Shown: in pieces, positions 33,033-44,154 of the stretch | How the letters are laid out: every line of letters starts with the position of its first letter | How positions within the stretch are numbered: the first letter of the stretch is position 1 | Source of the DNA: Castellaniella sp. S9 | GTDB taxonomy: Bacteria > Pseudomonadota > Gammaproteobacteria > Burkholderiales > Burkholderiaceae_B | Reading direction: 5' to 3' | Length of the DNA: 64,000 nucleotides | Assembly: GCF_027257175.1 (NCBI RefSeq) | Contig: NZ_JAPFGD010000007.1 | Span: 186,001-250,000 of the forward strand | Program-made: the position numbers and the translations under genes | Notes under the pieces: model-generated | Told to the model about the DNA's origin: nothing | The model's input: the letters and a program-made list of their open reading frames with translations, nothing else | Databases searched by the model: none

Positions 33033-34877
33033 ATGAGGTACTCGGGGGACCACCAGCGCATCGAGCCCGTCGCTCCGCGGCGGCTGTCGCCCGACGCCGT
33101 GGCGCGCATGATCCTGGCGGGCTTCGATCGCCACTATTCGCTGTTTCGCTACGGCGCGCAACGCGCCAAGGCCCTGTTCGAATCGGGCGACTGGCACGGC
33201 ATCCAGCGACTGTCCAGCGAACGCATCGAATACTACGACATGCGCGTGCGCGAATGCGCGGCGGCCCTGGGCCAGGCGCTGCGCGGCAGCGACAGCGCCC
33301 CGGCGTCCGGCCCCGCGCTCACGGCCGCGCAGGCCGCATTCTGGCAAGACACCAAGGCCCTCTACGTGGGGCTGCTGGCCACCCACCGGCAACCCGAATG
33401 CGCCGAGACGTTCTTCAACTCGGTATCCTGCCGCATCCTGCACCGCAGCTACTTCAACAACGATTTCATCTTCGTGCGTCCCACGGTGGCGACCGAATAC
33501 ATCGACGACGCCCTGCCCTCGTACCGCAGCTACTATCCGCTGGGCGCGGACCTGCAGGACACCATCGTCCGCATGGTCGCCGACTTCGGCCTGGCCGCGC
33601 CCTACGCCGACCTGCCGGCCGATGCGCGCCGGCTCGCGCGCCTGGCGATCCGCCAGCTGCGCCTGCGCCTGCCGCGCGGCATCGGCCGCCGCCTGGCGCC
33701 GGACTGCCAGATCCAGGTCCTGAACACCCTGTTTTTCCGCAACAAGGGCGCCTACGTCGTGGGCCGCCTCATCAACCAGACCGCCATCCATCCCTTCGCC
33801 ATCGCGCTGCTGCACAACCCCGGCGGCCAGGTCCGGCTGGATGCGCTGCTGCACACCAGCGACGACCTGAGCACGCTGTTCAGCTTTACGCGCGCTTATT
33901 TCCTGGTGGACATGGAGGCGCCGGCGGCCTACGTGGAATTCCTCAATTCGCTGTTCCCGCGCAAGCCCAAGGCCGAGATCTATACCACCCTGGGCCTGCA
34001 AAAACAGGGCAAGACGCTGTTCTACCGCGACTTCCTGTATCACCTCTCGCATTCGCACGACGCCTTCGACTATGCGCCGGGGATCCAGGGCATGGTGATG
34101 ACCGTCTTCACGCTGCCGTCCTATCCCTACGTCTTCAAGCTGATCCGCGACCGCATCGCCAAGGACGGCATGACCGAGGCGACCGTGCGCCGCAAGTACC
34201 AGATGGTCAAGATGCACGACCGCGTCGGGCGGATGGCCGACACCTGGGAATATTCCCTGGTCGCCCTGCCCAAGCGCCGCTTCTCGCCGCGCCTGCTCGA
34301 GGGCCTGCGCACCGAGGTGCCCAGCCTCATCGAGGAAACCGAGGACACGGTCCTGCTGAAGCACGTCTACATCGAGCGGCGCATGACGCCGCTGAACCTC
34401 TACCTGACGCACGCCTCGGACGCCGCCCTCGAAGCCGCCGTGCGCCAGTACGGGCAGGCCATCCGGGAACTCGCGGCGGCGAACATCTTTCCCGGCGACA
34501 TGCTGTACAAGAACTTCGGCGTCACGCGTCTGGGCCGCATCGTGTTCTACGACTACGACGAGATCCAGCGCATGACCGAGATGCAGTTCCGGCGGATCCC
34601 GCCCGCCCCCAACGAGGAGGCCGAGCTCGCCAGCGAGCCCTGGTACCCGGTGGGCCCCAACGACGTCTTCCCGGAGGAATTCCGCCATTTCCTGCTGGGC
34701 GATCCACGCGTGCGCGCGGCTTTCCTCGCGCATCATGCCGAACTGCTCGACGCCCAATGGTGGCAGGACTGCCGCGCGCGCGCCGCCCAGGGCAGGATCG
34801 AGGATATTTTCCCGTACGATAATGCCAGAAGGCTGCAGTCATCGACACCGCGGCCCTATCCCCGCAGCACCCCCTGA
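33033..34877 (+). CDS. aceK: Isocitrate dehydrogenase kinase/phosphatase
   Basis: A 614-residue AceK. Landmarks are the N-terminal regulatory domain (ILAGFDRHYSLFRYGAQRAKALFESGDW), SCRILHRSYFNNDFIFVRP, and the kinase-like C-terminal half with VFKLIRDRIAKDG, YKMVKMHDRVGRMADTWEYS-like segment, NIFPGDMLYKNFGVTRLGRIVFYDYDEI (catalytic/metal region) and PNDVFPEEFRHFLLG. The enzyme phosphorylates and dephosphorylates isocitrate dehydrogenase to divert carbon into the glyoxylate shunt. It starts 8 nt after liuA, inside the leucine-catabolic unit instead of beside aceA/aceB. Confidence 0.95.
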   Translation: MRYSGDHQRIEPVAPRRLSPDAVARMILAGFDRHYSLFRYGAQRAKALFESGDWHGIQRLSSERIEYYDMRVRECAAALGQALRGSDSAPASGPALTAAQAAFWQDTKALYVGLLATHRQPECAETFFNSVSCRILHRSYFNNDFIFVRPTVATEYIDDALPSYRSYYPLGADLQDTIVRMVADFGLAAPYADLPADARRLARLAIRQLRLRLPRGIGRRLAPDCQIQVLNTLFFRNKGAYVVGRLINQTAIHPFAIALLHNPGGQVRLDALLHTSDDLSTLFSFTRAYFLVDMEAPAAYVEFLNSLFPRKPKAEIYTTLGLQKQGKTLFYRDFLYHLSHSHDAFDYAPGIQGMVMTVFTLPSYPYVFKLIRDRIAKDGMTEATVRRKYQMVKMHDRVGRMADTWEYSLVALPKRRFSPRLLEGLRTEVPSLIEETEDTVLLKHVYIERRMTPLNLYLTHASDAALEAAVRQYGQAIRELAAANIFPGDMLYKNFGVTRLGRIVFYDYDEIQRMTEMQFRRIPPAPNEEAELASEPWYPVGPNDVFPEEFRHFLLGDPRVRAAFLAHHAELLDAQWWQDCRARAAQGRIEDIFPYDNARRLQSSTPRPYPRSTP

Positions 34878-34895
34878 AATTCAATGGAGCACATC

Positions 34896-36077
<1,182 letters not shown>

Positions 36078-36126
36078 GTCCAGCCCCGGGCACGGCCGCG
36101 GCTGTGCCCGACTTCCAGGAAGCCCC

Positions 36127-37728
36127 ATGCCGGTCATCGAATCCAGAATCAACCCCAGGTCCGAGGAATTCCAGGACAACGCGCAGGCCATGCGCGCCCA
36201 GGTCGAGGACTTGCGCAGGCAGCTCGCGCGCACCGCCCAAGGCGGCAGCGAATCGGCACGCGCCAAGCACGTGGCGCGCGGCAAGCTGCTGCCGCGCGAG
36301 CGCGTCGAACGGCTGCTCGACCCGGGCACGCCCTTTCTGGAGCTCTCGCCGATGGCCGCGCACGACGTCTACGACAACGCCTCGCCCGGCGCCGGCATCA
36401 TCACCGGCATCGGGCGCGTGGCCGGCACCGAATGCGTCGTCGTCTGCAACGACGCCACGGTCAAGGGCGGCACGTATTACCCCCTGACCGTCAAAAAGCA
36501 CCTGCGCGCGCAGGAAATCGCGCAGCAGAACCGCCTGCCCTGCATCTACCTGGTGGATTCGGGCGGCGCCAACCTGCCCAACCAGGACGAGGTCTTCCCC
36601 GACCGGGACCACTTCGGCCGGATCTTCTACAACCAGGCGGTGATGTCCTCGATGGGCATCGCCCAGCTCGCGGTGGTCATGGGCTCGTGCACGGCCGGCG
36701 GCGCCTACGTGCCGGCCATGAGCGACGAGTCCATCATCGTGCGCAACCAGGGCACGATCTTCCTCGGCGGGCCGCCGCTGGTGAAGGCGGCCACGGGCGA
36801 GGAGGTCTCGGCCGAGGACCTGGGCGGCGGCGACGTCCACACCCGGCTCTCGGGCGTGGCCGACCACCTCGCGATGGACGACACCCACGCCCTGCGGCTG
36901 GCGCGCGACGCCGTGGCCCGCCTGAACCTGGACCGGCCCGCCCCGGCGGGCGCCTGGGCCGATCCCCTGTACGACGCCCGCGAGCTCGACGGCATCATTC
37001 CACGCGACACCCGCAAGCCCTACGACGTGCGCGAGGTCATCGCCCGCATCGTCGACGGCTCCGAGTTCGAGGAATTCAAAGCGCGCTTCGGCACCACGCT
37101 GGTCACCGGATTCGCCCGCATCTACGGCATGCCGGTGGGCATCATCGCCAACAACGGCATCCTGTTCTCCGAGGCGGCGCAAAAGGGCGCGCACTTCATC
37201 GAGCTGTGCTGCCAGCGCCGCATTCCCCTGGTGTTCCTGCAGAACATCACCGGCTTCATGGTGGGGCGCAAGTACGAAAACGAAGGCATCGCGCGCCATG
37301 GGGCCAAGATGGTCACCGCCGTGTCCACCGCCTCGGTGCCCAAGTTCACCGTCCTGATCGGCGGCTCGTTCGGCGCCGGCAACTACGGCATGTGCGGTCG
37401 CGCCTTCGGCCCCAGGCTGCTGTTCCTGTGGCCCAATGCCCGGATTTCGGTCATGGGCGGCGAACAGGCCGCCAGCGTGCTGGCCACGGTGCGCCGCGAG
37501 GGCATCGAGCGCAAGGGCGGCCAGTGGAGCCCCGAGGACGAGGAAGCCTTCAAGGCGCCCATCCGCGACCAGTACGAGCACGAGGGCCATCCCTACTACG
37601 CCACCGCGCGCCTGTGGGACGACGGCATCATCCAGCCCGCCGACACGCGTCGCGTGCTCGGGCTGGGCCTGGCCGCGGCGCGCCACGCACCCATCGAAGA
37701 CACGCGCTTTGGCGTGTTCAGAATGTAA
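36127..37728 (+). CDS. liuB: 3-Methylcrotonyl-CoA carboxylase beta (carboxyltransferase) subunit
   Basis: A 533-residue acyl-CoA carboxyltransferase. The N-half has [38 protein letters not shown] and [15 protein letters not shown]; the C-half has [52 protein letters not shown] and [17 protein letters not shown]. These are specific to methylcrotonyl-CoA and geranyl-CoA carboxylases, and the leucine-pathway neighbours favour methylcrotonyl-CoA. It transfers the carboxyl from biotin to the acyl-CoA. It is 10 nt upstream of the biotin-carrying subunit. Confidence 0.93.
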   Translation: MPVIESRINPRSEEFQDNAQAMRAQVEDLRRQLARTAQGGSESARAKHVARGKLLPRERVERLLDPGTPFLELSPMAAHDVYDNASPGAGIITGIGRVAGTECVVVCNDATVKGGTYYPLTVKKHLRAQEIAQQNRLPCIYLVDSGGANLPNQDEVFPDRDHFGRIFYNQAVMSSMGIAQLAVVMGSCTAGGAYVPAMSDESIIVRNQGTIFLGGPPLVKAATGEEVSAEDLGGGDVHTRLSGVADHLAMDDTHALRLARDAVARLNLDRPAPAGAWADPLYDARELDGIIPRDTRKPYDVREVIARIVDGSEFEEFKARFGTTLVTGFARIYGMPVGIIANNGILFSEAAQKGAHFIELCCQRRIPLVFLQNITGFMVGRKYENEGIARHGAKMVTAVSTASVPKFTVLIGGSFGAGNYGMCGRAFGPRLLFLWPNARISVMGGEQAASVLATVRREGIERKGGQWSPEDEEAFKAPIRDQYEHEGHPYYATARLWDDGIIQPADTRRVLGLGLAAARHAPIEDTRFGVFRM

Positions 37729-37738
37729 GGAGACCCCT

Positions 37739-39751
37739 GTGTTCGATACGCTCCTGATCGCCAACCGCGGCGAGATCGCCTGCCGCATCGCCGCCACCGC
37801 GCGGCGCATGGGCCTGCGCACAGTGGCCGTGTACTCCGACGCCGACGCCGGCGCCCGGCACGTCGCCGCCTGCGACACGGCCGTGCGCATCGGCGGCCCC
37901 GAACCAGCCAGCAGCTACCTGCGCGCCGACGCCATTCTCGAGGCGGCGCGCCGCACGGGCGCCCAGGCCATTCATCCGGGCTATGGGTTTCTGTCGGAGA
38001 ACGCCGATTTCGCGCGCGCCTGCGCGGCGGCAGGCATGGTCTTCGTGGGCCCGCCCGCCGACGCCATCGCCGCCATGGGCAGCAAATCCGCCGCCAAGAC
38101 CCTCATGGAATCGGCCGGCGTGCCCCTGGTGCCCGGCTACCACGGCAACGAGCAGGATCCGGGCTTCCTGCGCCAGCAGGCCGATGCCATCGGCTATCCG
38201 GTGCTGATCAAGGCCAGCGCGGGCGGCGGCGGCAAGGGAATGCGCATCGTCGAATCCGGCGAGGCCTTCGCCGAGGCCCTGGCCTCGTGCCGTCGCGAGG
38301 CCGCCAGCAGCTTCGGCAGCGACCAGGTCCTGGTCGAACGCTACCTGCAGCGCCCGCGCCACATCGAGATCCAGGTCTTTGCCGATACGCACGGGCATTG
38401 CATCCACCTGTTCGAGCGCGACTGCTCGGTGCAGCGCCGCCACCAGAAGGTGATCGAGGAGGCGCCGGCCCCCGGCATGACGCCCGAGCGTCGCCAGGCC
38501 ATGGGCGATGCCGCCGTAGCCGCCGCGCGCGCGGTGGGCTACGTGGGCGCCGGCACGGTGGAATTCATCGCCGAGCCCGACGGACGCTTCTATTTCATGG
38601 AGATGAACACCCGGCTGCAGGTCGAGCACCCCGTCACCGAGGCCATTACCGGCCACGATCTGGTCGAATGGCAATTGCGGGTGGCCGCCGGCCAGCCGCT
38701 GCCGGTCGCGCAGGACCAGTTGACCATCCACGGCCACGCCCTCGAGGCGCGGATCTACGCCGAGAACCCCGACAAGGGCTTTCTGCCCTCGATCGGGCGG
38801 CTGGACGTCCTCGAGTTCCCGCCGCACGTGACCTTCCGCCAGGGGCCGGTGCGGGTCGACGGCGGCGTCCAGGCGGGCGACACGATCACCCCCTACTACG
38901 ACCCCATGATCGCCAAGCTGATCGTCCATGGCGAAGACCGCGAACAGGCGCGCCGCCGCATGCTGCGCACCCTGGCGGCGATCCGCAGCACCGGCGTGCA
39001 GACCAACATCGCCTTCCTGGGCCGCCTGATGGCGGACCCGGCCTTTGCCGCCGCCGACCTGGACACGGGCCTCATCGAGCGCGAGCACGACCGTCTGTTC
39101 CCGCCGGCGCAGGCGATCCCCGAGCCGGTGCTGGCGCTGGCCGCGGCCGCCGTGCTGCACGCCGACGGCCTGGGCGCGCCCGGGGACCCGGCGCACGCCG
39201 AGAACCCCTGGGCGGCGGCCGACGGCTGGCGAATCAGCGGACTCTACAGCCGCCGGATCCCGCTGTCGGACGGCACGCGCGATGTCCTCATCGGCCTGGA
39301 GCGGGACGGCGACGCCTGGACCCTGTCGGTGGACGACGGCCCCGCGCAAGCACTGAGCTGGCGGGTGGACGGCGCCCACGTCCGCGCCCGCCTGGGCGAG
39401 CTGGAGGCCCAAGGGGAGGTGTTTCTCCAAGGCCGCCGTCTCGACCTGTTCGTCGAGGGGCGGCGCCACACCCTGGACTGGCGCGACCCGATCGCGCTGG
39501 CCACCGGCGAATCCGACGAGCGGCAAGGCGGCCTGTCCGCCCCGATGCCCGGCAAGGTCCTGTCAGTGGCGGTCGCGGCCGGCGACACCGTCGAGCGCGG
39601 CGCGCCACTGATCGTGATGGAGGCCATGAAAATGGAGCACACCATCCACGCCCCGCACGACGGCGAAGTCCTCGAGGTCTATTTCGCCGCGGGCGACCAG
39701 GTGCAGGAGGGCGACGCCCTGATCGCCCTGGGTTCCGCCGAGGGCGAGTGA
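37739..39751 (+). CDS. liuD: 3-Methylcrotonyl-CoA carboxylase alpha (biotin) subunit
   Basis: A 670-residue biotin carboxylase. It starts at GTG 37739 with AAGGAG 7 nt upstream; the protein begins FDTLLIANRGEIACRI. ATP-grasp motifs include KASAGGGGKGMRIV, the HIEIQVFADTHG and ERDCSVQRRHQKVIEEAP segments, and EMNTRLQVEHPVTE. A BT linker domain and the C-terminal biotinyl domain with EAMKMEH (biotinyl Lys631) follow. It pairs with the preceding beta subunit to make 3-methylglutaconyl-CoA. The expected methylglutaconyl-CoA hydratase (liuC) and HMG-CoA lyase (liuE) do not follow. Confidence 0.94.
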   Translation: MFDTLLIANRGEIACRIAATARRMGLRTVAVYSDADAGARHVAACDTAVRIGGPEPASSYLRADAILEAARRTGAQAIHPGYGFLSENADFARACAAAGMVFVGPPADAIAAMGSKSAAKTLMESAGVPLVPGYHGNEQDPGFLRQQADAIGYPVLIKASAGGGGKGMRIVESGEAFAEALASCRREAASSFGSDQVLVERYLQRPRHIEIQVFADTHGHCIHLFERDCSVQRRHQKVIEEAPAPGMTPERRQAMGDAAVAAARAVGYVGAGTVEFIAEPDGRFYFMEMNTRLQVEHPVTEAITGHDLVEWQLRVAAGQPLPVAQDQLTIHGHALEARIYAENPDKGFLPSIGRLDVLEFPPHVTFRQGPVRVDGGVQAGDTITPYYDPMIAKLIVHGEDREQARRRMLRTLAAIRSTGVQTNIAFLGRLMADPAFAAADLDTGLIEREHDRLFPPAQAIPEPVLALAAAAVLHADGLGAPGDPAHAENPWAAADGWRISGLYSRRIPLSDGTRDVLIGLERDGDAWTLSVDDGPAQALSWRVDGAHVRARLGELEAQGEVFLQGRRLDLFVEGRRHTLDWRDPIALATGESDERQGGLSAPMPGKVLSVAVAAGDTVERGAPLIVMEAMKMEHTIHAPHDGEVLEVYFAAGDQVQEGDALIALGSAEGE

Positions 39752-39752
39752 C

Positions 39753-39802
39753 GGCGCCGCCGCGACCGGGGAAATCCCCACGTCGCCCGGCGTCGCGGCG
39801 CC
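39753..39802. terminator. Terminator-like hairpin after liuD
   Basis: GGCGCC-GCC-GCGAC (39753-39766) pairs imperfectly with GTCGCGGCGCC (39792-39802), and an inner GGGG-AAAT-CCCC (39768-39779) forms a nested stem. There is no T-run; it probably marks the end of the liu transcript. Confidence 0.4.
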
Positions 39803-39850
39803 CCCTCCGAATCAAGTACACTGTACGGGAAGCACGCAATACGGGCCGCC

Positions 39851-40318
39851 ATGTACGACATCCTCGTCTATCTGTTCGAAACCTACTACACCCCGCAGGC
39901 CTGCCCAAAGGCCGAGGTCCTGGCCAGCAAGCTCGCCGCCGCCGGCTTCGAGCACGAAGACATCGACGACGCACTGGCCTGGCTGCGCCAACTGGCCGCC
40001 GCGACGGAGCAATGCCAGGTCCTCGCCCCCGCGCAGACGTCCGGGCACACCGCCCTGCGAATCTACACCGACCAGGAATACCAGGCCCTGGGCGCCGAAG
40101 CCATCGGCTTCATCGTTTTCCTGGAAAACTCGGGCGTACTGCCGCCGGCCCTGCGCGAGCTCCTCATCGAATGCGCCCAGGCGGCGCATGCCGCGCCCCT
40201 GACCCTGTCCGAGATCAAGGTGATCGCCCTGATGGTGCTCTGGAGCCAGGAAGCCGAGGTCGACCACCTGATCTTCGAGGAACTGCTGGCCGACGACAGC
40301 GAGCGCCCCTCGCACTGA
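39851..40318 (+). CDS. smg: Smg family protein (DUF494)
   Basis: A 155-residue protein with the family N-terminus MYDILVYLFETYY. ALAWLRQLA, the RIYTDQEYQALGAEAIGFIVFLENSGVL core and the LWSQEAEVDHLIFEELL tail are typical of DUF494/Smg. Its function is unknown; it is usually a housekeeping gene near DNA-processing or topoisomerase genes. A small palindrome GTACA-C-TGTAC (39816-39826) lies 25 nt before the start. It is 15 nt upstream of gluQ. Confidence 0.9.
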   Translation: MYDILVYLFETYYTPQACPKAEVLASKLAAAGFEHEDIDDALAWLRQLAAATEQCQVLAPAQTSGHTALRIYTDQEYQALGAEAIGFIVFLENSGVLPPALRELLIECAQAAHAAPLTLSEIKVIALMVLWSQEAEVDHLIFEELLADDSERPSH

Positions 40319-40333
40319 TTTCCGCGCGGCGCC

Positions 40334-41230
40334 ATGGCGCACCCGCCCCCGCGGCCATATGTCGGCCGCTTCGCCCCCAGCCCCAGCGGCCCGCTGCACG
40401 CCGGTTCGCTGGTGGCCGCGCTGGCCAGCTACCTGGACGCCCGCGCGCAGCGCGGCCGGTGGCTGCTGCGCATCGAAGACATCGATGAACCCCGCACAGT
40501 CCCCGGCGCCGACCGCCTGATCCTGCATCAGCTGCAGTCCCTGGGCCTGCACTGGGACGGCGATCCGGTCTGGCAGACGCAGCGCCATGCCGCCTACGCC
40601 CAGGCCTTCGAGCGGCTGCGGCGGGCCGGCCGCGTCTATCCCTGCCATTGCCGCCGGCGCGAGCTGCGGGCCGGCCCGTATCCGGGCACCTGCCGCCCGA
40701 ATCCCCCGGCGGGACACATCCCCGTTGCCAAAGACGGCCGGCGGCCCGCCTGGCGTTTTCGCGTCGATCCCGGCCTGGAACGCTTCCAGGACCGCTGGCT
40801 GGGGCCGCAGTGCCAGGATGTGGCAGCCGAGGTGGGCGACTTCATCATTCGCCGCGCCGACGGCCTGTGGGCCTACCAGCTGGCCGTGGTGGTGGACGAC
40901 GGCCAGCAGGGCGTCACCGACGTGGTGCGCGGCGCCGATCTGCTGGATTCCACCGCCCGCCAGCGCCAGCTGGCCCGCGCGCTGGCACTGCCCTGCCCGC
41001 GCATGCTGCACGTGCCGCTGGTCCTGGACGCCCAGGGCCGCAAGCTGTCCAAGCAGAACCATGCACCAGCGCTGGACCTGTCGCAGCCGCTGGCCTGCCT
41101 GCGGCAGGCCTGGCAAGAACTGGGATTCGGACACCTGCCCGCGGATGCGCCGGACGCCTTCCTGGCATCCGCCGCCGCAGGCTGGGCGCAGCGCTACCCG
41201 GGCGGCGCGCGGACAGGAATGTCCGCCTGA
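40334..41230 (+). CDS. gluQ: Glutamyl-Q tRNA(Asp) synthetase
   Basis: A 298-residue GluRS-like enzyme lacking the anticodon-binding domain, as expected for GluQRS (YadB). It has [29 protein letters not shown] (HIGH motif as HAGS), the IEDIDEPR segment, a Cys-rich zinc site (CHCRRRELR and GTCR) and [13 protein letters not shown] (KMSKS-like). It attaches glutamate to queuosine at position 34 of tRNA-Asp. The palindrome AGCCGGCGCCGGCT (41240-41253) follows the stop. Confidence 0.93.
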   Translation: MAHPPPRPYVGRFAPSPSGPLHAGSLVAALASYLDARAQRGRWLLRIEDIDEPRTVPGADRLILHQLQSLGLHWDGDPVWQTQRHAAYAQAFERLRRAGRVYPCHCRRRELRAGPYPGTCRPNPPAGHIPVAKDGRRPAWRFRVDPGLERFQDRWLGPQCQDVAAEVGDFIIRRADGLWAYQLAVVVDDGQQGVTDVVRGADLLDSTARQRQLARALALPCPRMLHVPLVLDAQGRKLSKQNHAPALDLSQPLACLRQAWQELGFGHLPADAPDAFLASAAAGWAQRYPGGARTGMSA

Positions 41231-41290
41231 GATCTTATCAGCCGGCGCCGGCTCGCGTAGCATCCCCGCAGCCATTCACCGGAGGATCCC

Positions 41291-42250
41291 ATGCCCAGCG
41301 CAGAACCGAAACTCAAAGTCGCCGTCATCGGGGCCGGCCTCATGGGCCATGGCATCGCCCAGGTGTTTGCCGCCGCCGGCCACGAAACCACCCTGACGGA
41401 TCCCGATGCCGGGGTCCTGCAAGCCGCCCCGGCCCACGTGGCCCGCAACCTGGAACAGATGCGGGTGCCAGCCGACGCGGTGCTGCAGCGCCTGCGGCTC
41501 AGCAAGTCCCTGCCGGCCGCCGTCGCCGAGGCCGGGATCGTCATCGAGGCGGCGCCCGAGCGGCTCGCGCTCAAGCAGCGGATCTTTGCCGACGCGGCCG
41601 ACGCGGCGCCCCGAACCGCGATCCTGGCCAGCAACACCTCGGTCATCCCGATCACACGGATCGGCGAGCGGCTCGACCCCCAGGCGCGGTCGCGGCTGGT
41701 GGGCACCCACTGGTGGAACCCCCCGCATCTCGTGCCCCTGGTCGAAGTCGTCCGCACCCCCATGACGGACGACGTGATCTTCGAACGGACCGTCGGGCTC
41801 CTGCGGGCGGCCGGCAAGCACCCGGTGAGGGTGCGGAAGGATGTGCCCGGCTTCATCGGCAATCGCCTGCAGCACGCCTTGTGGCGCGAGGCCATCTCGC
41901 TCGTGCAGGCCGGCGTCTGCGACGCGGAAACCATCGACCAGGTGGTCAAACAGAGTTTCGGCATGCGCCTGCCCGTGCTCGGCCCCATGGAAAACGCCGA
42001 CCTGGTGGGGCTGGAGCTGACCCGCAACGTCCACGAGATCCTGTTTCCCGACCTGGATGCCAGCCCCGAACCTTCCGCGCTGCTCACCCGGCTGCTGGAA
42101 CAGGGGCACCTGGGCATGCGCTCCGGCAAGGGTCTGCGCGACTGGACGCCCGAGGCGGCGGACGCCGTGCGCGCGCGGTTGGCCCGCCACCTCATTGCCG
42201 CCAGCGCGCCCGGGCGGCCGACGGACGACAGCGGCACGGCGCACGGCTAG
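41291..42250 (+). CDS. 3-Hydroxyacyl-CoA dehydrogenase family NAD enzyme
   Basis: A 319-residue protein with the Rossmann motif VAVIGAGLMGHGIAQVFAAAGHE. AILASNTSVIPITRIGERL and the catalytic His segment LVGTHWWNPPHLVPLVEVV follow, then the helical C-domain (DVPGFIGNRLQHALWREAISLV). It is the size of 3-hydroxybutyryl-CoA and L-carnitine/beta-hydroxy-acid dehydrogenases. It probably oxidises a 3-hydroxy acid or its CoA ester to the 3-keto form; a BKACE gene that could consume such a product lies 3 kb away. GGAGG precedes the ATG. The stop overlaps the convergent AraC gene by 4 nt. Confidence 0.83.
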   Translation: MPSAEPKLKVAVIGAGLMGHGIAQVFAAAGHETTLTDPDAGVLQAAPAHVARNLEQMRVPADAVLQRLRLSKSLPAAVAEAGIVIEAAPERLALKQRIFADAADAAPRTAILASNTSVIPITRIGERLDPQARSRLVGTHWWNPPHLVPLVEVVRTPMTDDVIFERTVGLLRAAGKHPVRVRKDVPGFIGNRLQHALWREAISLVQAGVCDAETIDQVVKQSFGMRLPVLGPMENADLVGLELTRNVHEILFPDLDASPEPSALLTRLLEQGHLGMRSGKGLRDWTPEAADAVRARLARHLIAASAPGRPTDDSGTAHG

Positions 42251-43284
42251 ACGGCGTCCGTCTCCATCCGGTATTCCCGGGTCGTCTTGCCGGTCCAGCG
42301 CTTGAATGCCCGGCGGAAATTGGTGGGCTCCGAGAATCCCAGCAGCAACGCGATATCGTCGCCGTTCATCTTGGTGGTGCGCACGTATTCCACCGCCAGC
42401 GAGCTTCGCACATCGTCCAGGATGGCCGAGAAGGATGTGCCCTCGGCCGACAGGTGGCGCCGCAGGTTGCGCGCGGTCATGCCCAGTTGCCCCGCGATGG
42501 CGTCCATCCCGGGGAATTCCCCCGGCCGCTTCAAGAGGCGCTGATAGACCTCGCCGGCCATGCCCGACAGGGTGCGGGCGTTGCGGATCAGGCCTTCGCA
42601 GGTCTGCTGCAGCACGGTGGCCGTCAGCCGGTGGGCGAGCAGGGGCCGCTGGTCCAGGATGGCGGCATCGTAATGCAGTTCACACTGCGGATGATCGAAC
42701 ACGCAGGGGCAGCCCAGGAAGCGTTCATAGATCCCGGCGTCAGGCGGCGCCGCGTAGGAGAAATAGGCCTTGACGGGAAATCTCGGGCGCCCAAACACAT
42801 CCTGGAGATGCGTCACATGCTGCATGTACTGCTGCTCGATCAGGAAACGGCGGATGTCCGGCGACTCGTCGCACAGGATCGCGTCCGGAAAGGTCCAGAC
42901 CGCCTTGTCGTCGCGCTCGCACCATTCGATGGTCAGCATCGGCGTGGCCAGCGAATGGTATTTCACGCCCAGCAGGAAATAATCGCGCATTTCCAGGCAG
43001 GACATGAGCGCATATCCGTACATGCCATAGGCGGACAGATGCAGGCGCGATCCGGTCAGGAACGGGGTCGACGGGTTCGCGCCCAGCATCAGGGCATTGG
43101 CGCAGAGTTCCACGTACTGCCGGATCGAGGTCAATGCCGTGGCGTCGTAGATGCGGCTTTCGTCGATTCCGATGCCCCGCAGGCTTTGCGAGGCGGGTAT
43201 GCCCTGCTCGGCCAGCACTTCGATCAGGGCGGCGATCTTATAGGGCGCGTAGATGCGCTCGTTATAGGTGGGAGGGTGTCGCAT
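42247..43284 (-). CDS. AraC-family transcriptional regulator (Arabinose_bd/OruR-like N-domain)
   Basis: A 345-residue regulator. The N-terminal 180 residues resemble the PF12625-type sensor ([50 protein letters not shown]). The C-terminal AraC HTH pair ends in [28 protein letters not shown]. Such regulators usually activate a neighbouring catabolic operon with an acid or amino acid as effector. It is divergent from the first SDR, with 128 nt between starts. It is the likely controller of the 41-51 kb module. Confidence 0.85.
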   Translation of the reverse strand: MRHPPTYNERIYAPYKIAALIEVLAEQGIPASQSLRGIGIDESRIYDATALTSIRQYVELCANALMLGANPSTPFLTGSRLHLSAYGMYGYALMSCLEMRDYFLLGVKYHSLATPMLTIEWCERDDKAVWTFPDAILCDESPDIRRFLIEQQYMQHVTHLQDVFGRPRFPVKAYFSYAAPPDAGIYERFLGCPCVFDHPQCELHYDAAILDQRPLLAHRLTATVLQQTCEGLIRNARTLSGMAGEVYQRLLKRPGEFPGMDAIAGQLGMTARNLRRHLSAEGTSFSAILDDVRSSLAVEYVRTTKMNGDDIALLLGFSEPTNFRRAFKRWTGKTTREYRMETDAV

Positions 43285-43412
43285 CGGGGTGCCTTCCGTT
43301 CAGGATATGTCCGCGTCCGAATTTGATCTTATCATCCGCGGGCGGGTCGTTTACTCTGTGTGCGTCACTGCACAGGACGGGCCACGCACGCGCCCGGAAC
43401 ACAGGAATCAGC

Positions 43413-44153
43413 ATGAAACTACAAGGCAAGGTTGCGTTGATCACAGGCGCGGCCCGCGGCATCGGGGCGGCCACTGCCCTGCGCTTCGCACAAGAGGGCG
43501 CCGCCATCGTCGCCTGCGACGTCCACGAGGACGCCCTGCGCCAGACCGTCGATGATTGCCGGGATGCCGGCGCGCCGGCGCTGGGCCTGGCGGGCGACGT
43601 CACGGACCGCGCAAGCATCGACGCGCTCGTCGGCACCGCCCTGACCGAGTTCGGCCGGATCGACATCCTGGTGAACAACGCCGGGATCACGCGCGACGCC
43701 CGTTTCGAAAAAATGACCGAGGCGCAGTTCGATGCGGTCATCGACGTGAATCTCAAAGGGGTCTTCAATGCGGCCCAGGCCGTCGTGCCCGGCATGATCG
43801 AGCGGGGCTGCGGCGTCATCCTCAACGCCAGCTCGGTGGTGGGCCTCTACGGGAACTTCGGCCAGACGAACTATGCCGCGGCCAAGTCCGGCGTGATCGG
43901 CTTCACCCTGACCTGGTGCCGCGAGCTTGGCCCCAAGGGCATCCGGGTCAATGCCGTGGCGCCGGGCTTCATCCAGACGCCCATGCTCGACAGCGTGCCG
44001 GACGAAATCCTGACGCGGATGTGCGAGCAGGTGCCGCTGCGGCGCCTGGGGGCTGCGGAAGAGATCGCCAAAGTGTATGCATTCCTGGCCAGCGACGAGG
44101 CCAGCTACATCAACGGCGCCGTGATCGAGGTCACCGGCGGGCTGAGTATCTGA
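43413..44153 (+). CDS. FabG-like short-chain dehydrogenase
   Basis: A 246-residue SDR with [20 protein letters not shown] (NAD(P) motif), [14 protein letters not shown], the catalytic Ser in NASSVVG, YAAAK and a C-terminal VTGGLSI. It is close to 3-oxoacyl-ACP reductases but sits in a catabolic cluster, so it more likely interconverts 3-hydroxy and 3-keto acyl substrates here. The ATG at 43413 gives the canonical [12 protein letters not shown] start. One base separates it from the next SDR, indicating co-translation. Confidence 0.85.
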   Translation: MKLQGKVALITGAARGIGAATALRFAQEGAAIVACDVHEDALRQTVDDCRDAGAPALGLAGDVTDRASIDALVGTALTEFGRIDILVNNAGITRDARFEKMTEAQFDAVIDVNLKGVFNAAQAVVPGMIERGCGVILNASSVVGLYGNFGQTNYAAAKSGVIGFTLTWCRELGPKGIRVNAVAPGFIQTPMLDSVPDEILTRMCEQVPLRRLGAAEEIAKVYAFLASDEASYINGAVIEVTGGLSI

Positions 44154-44154
44154 C

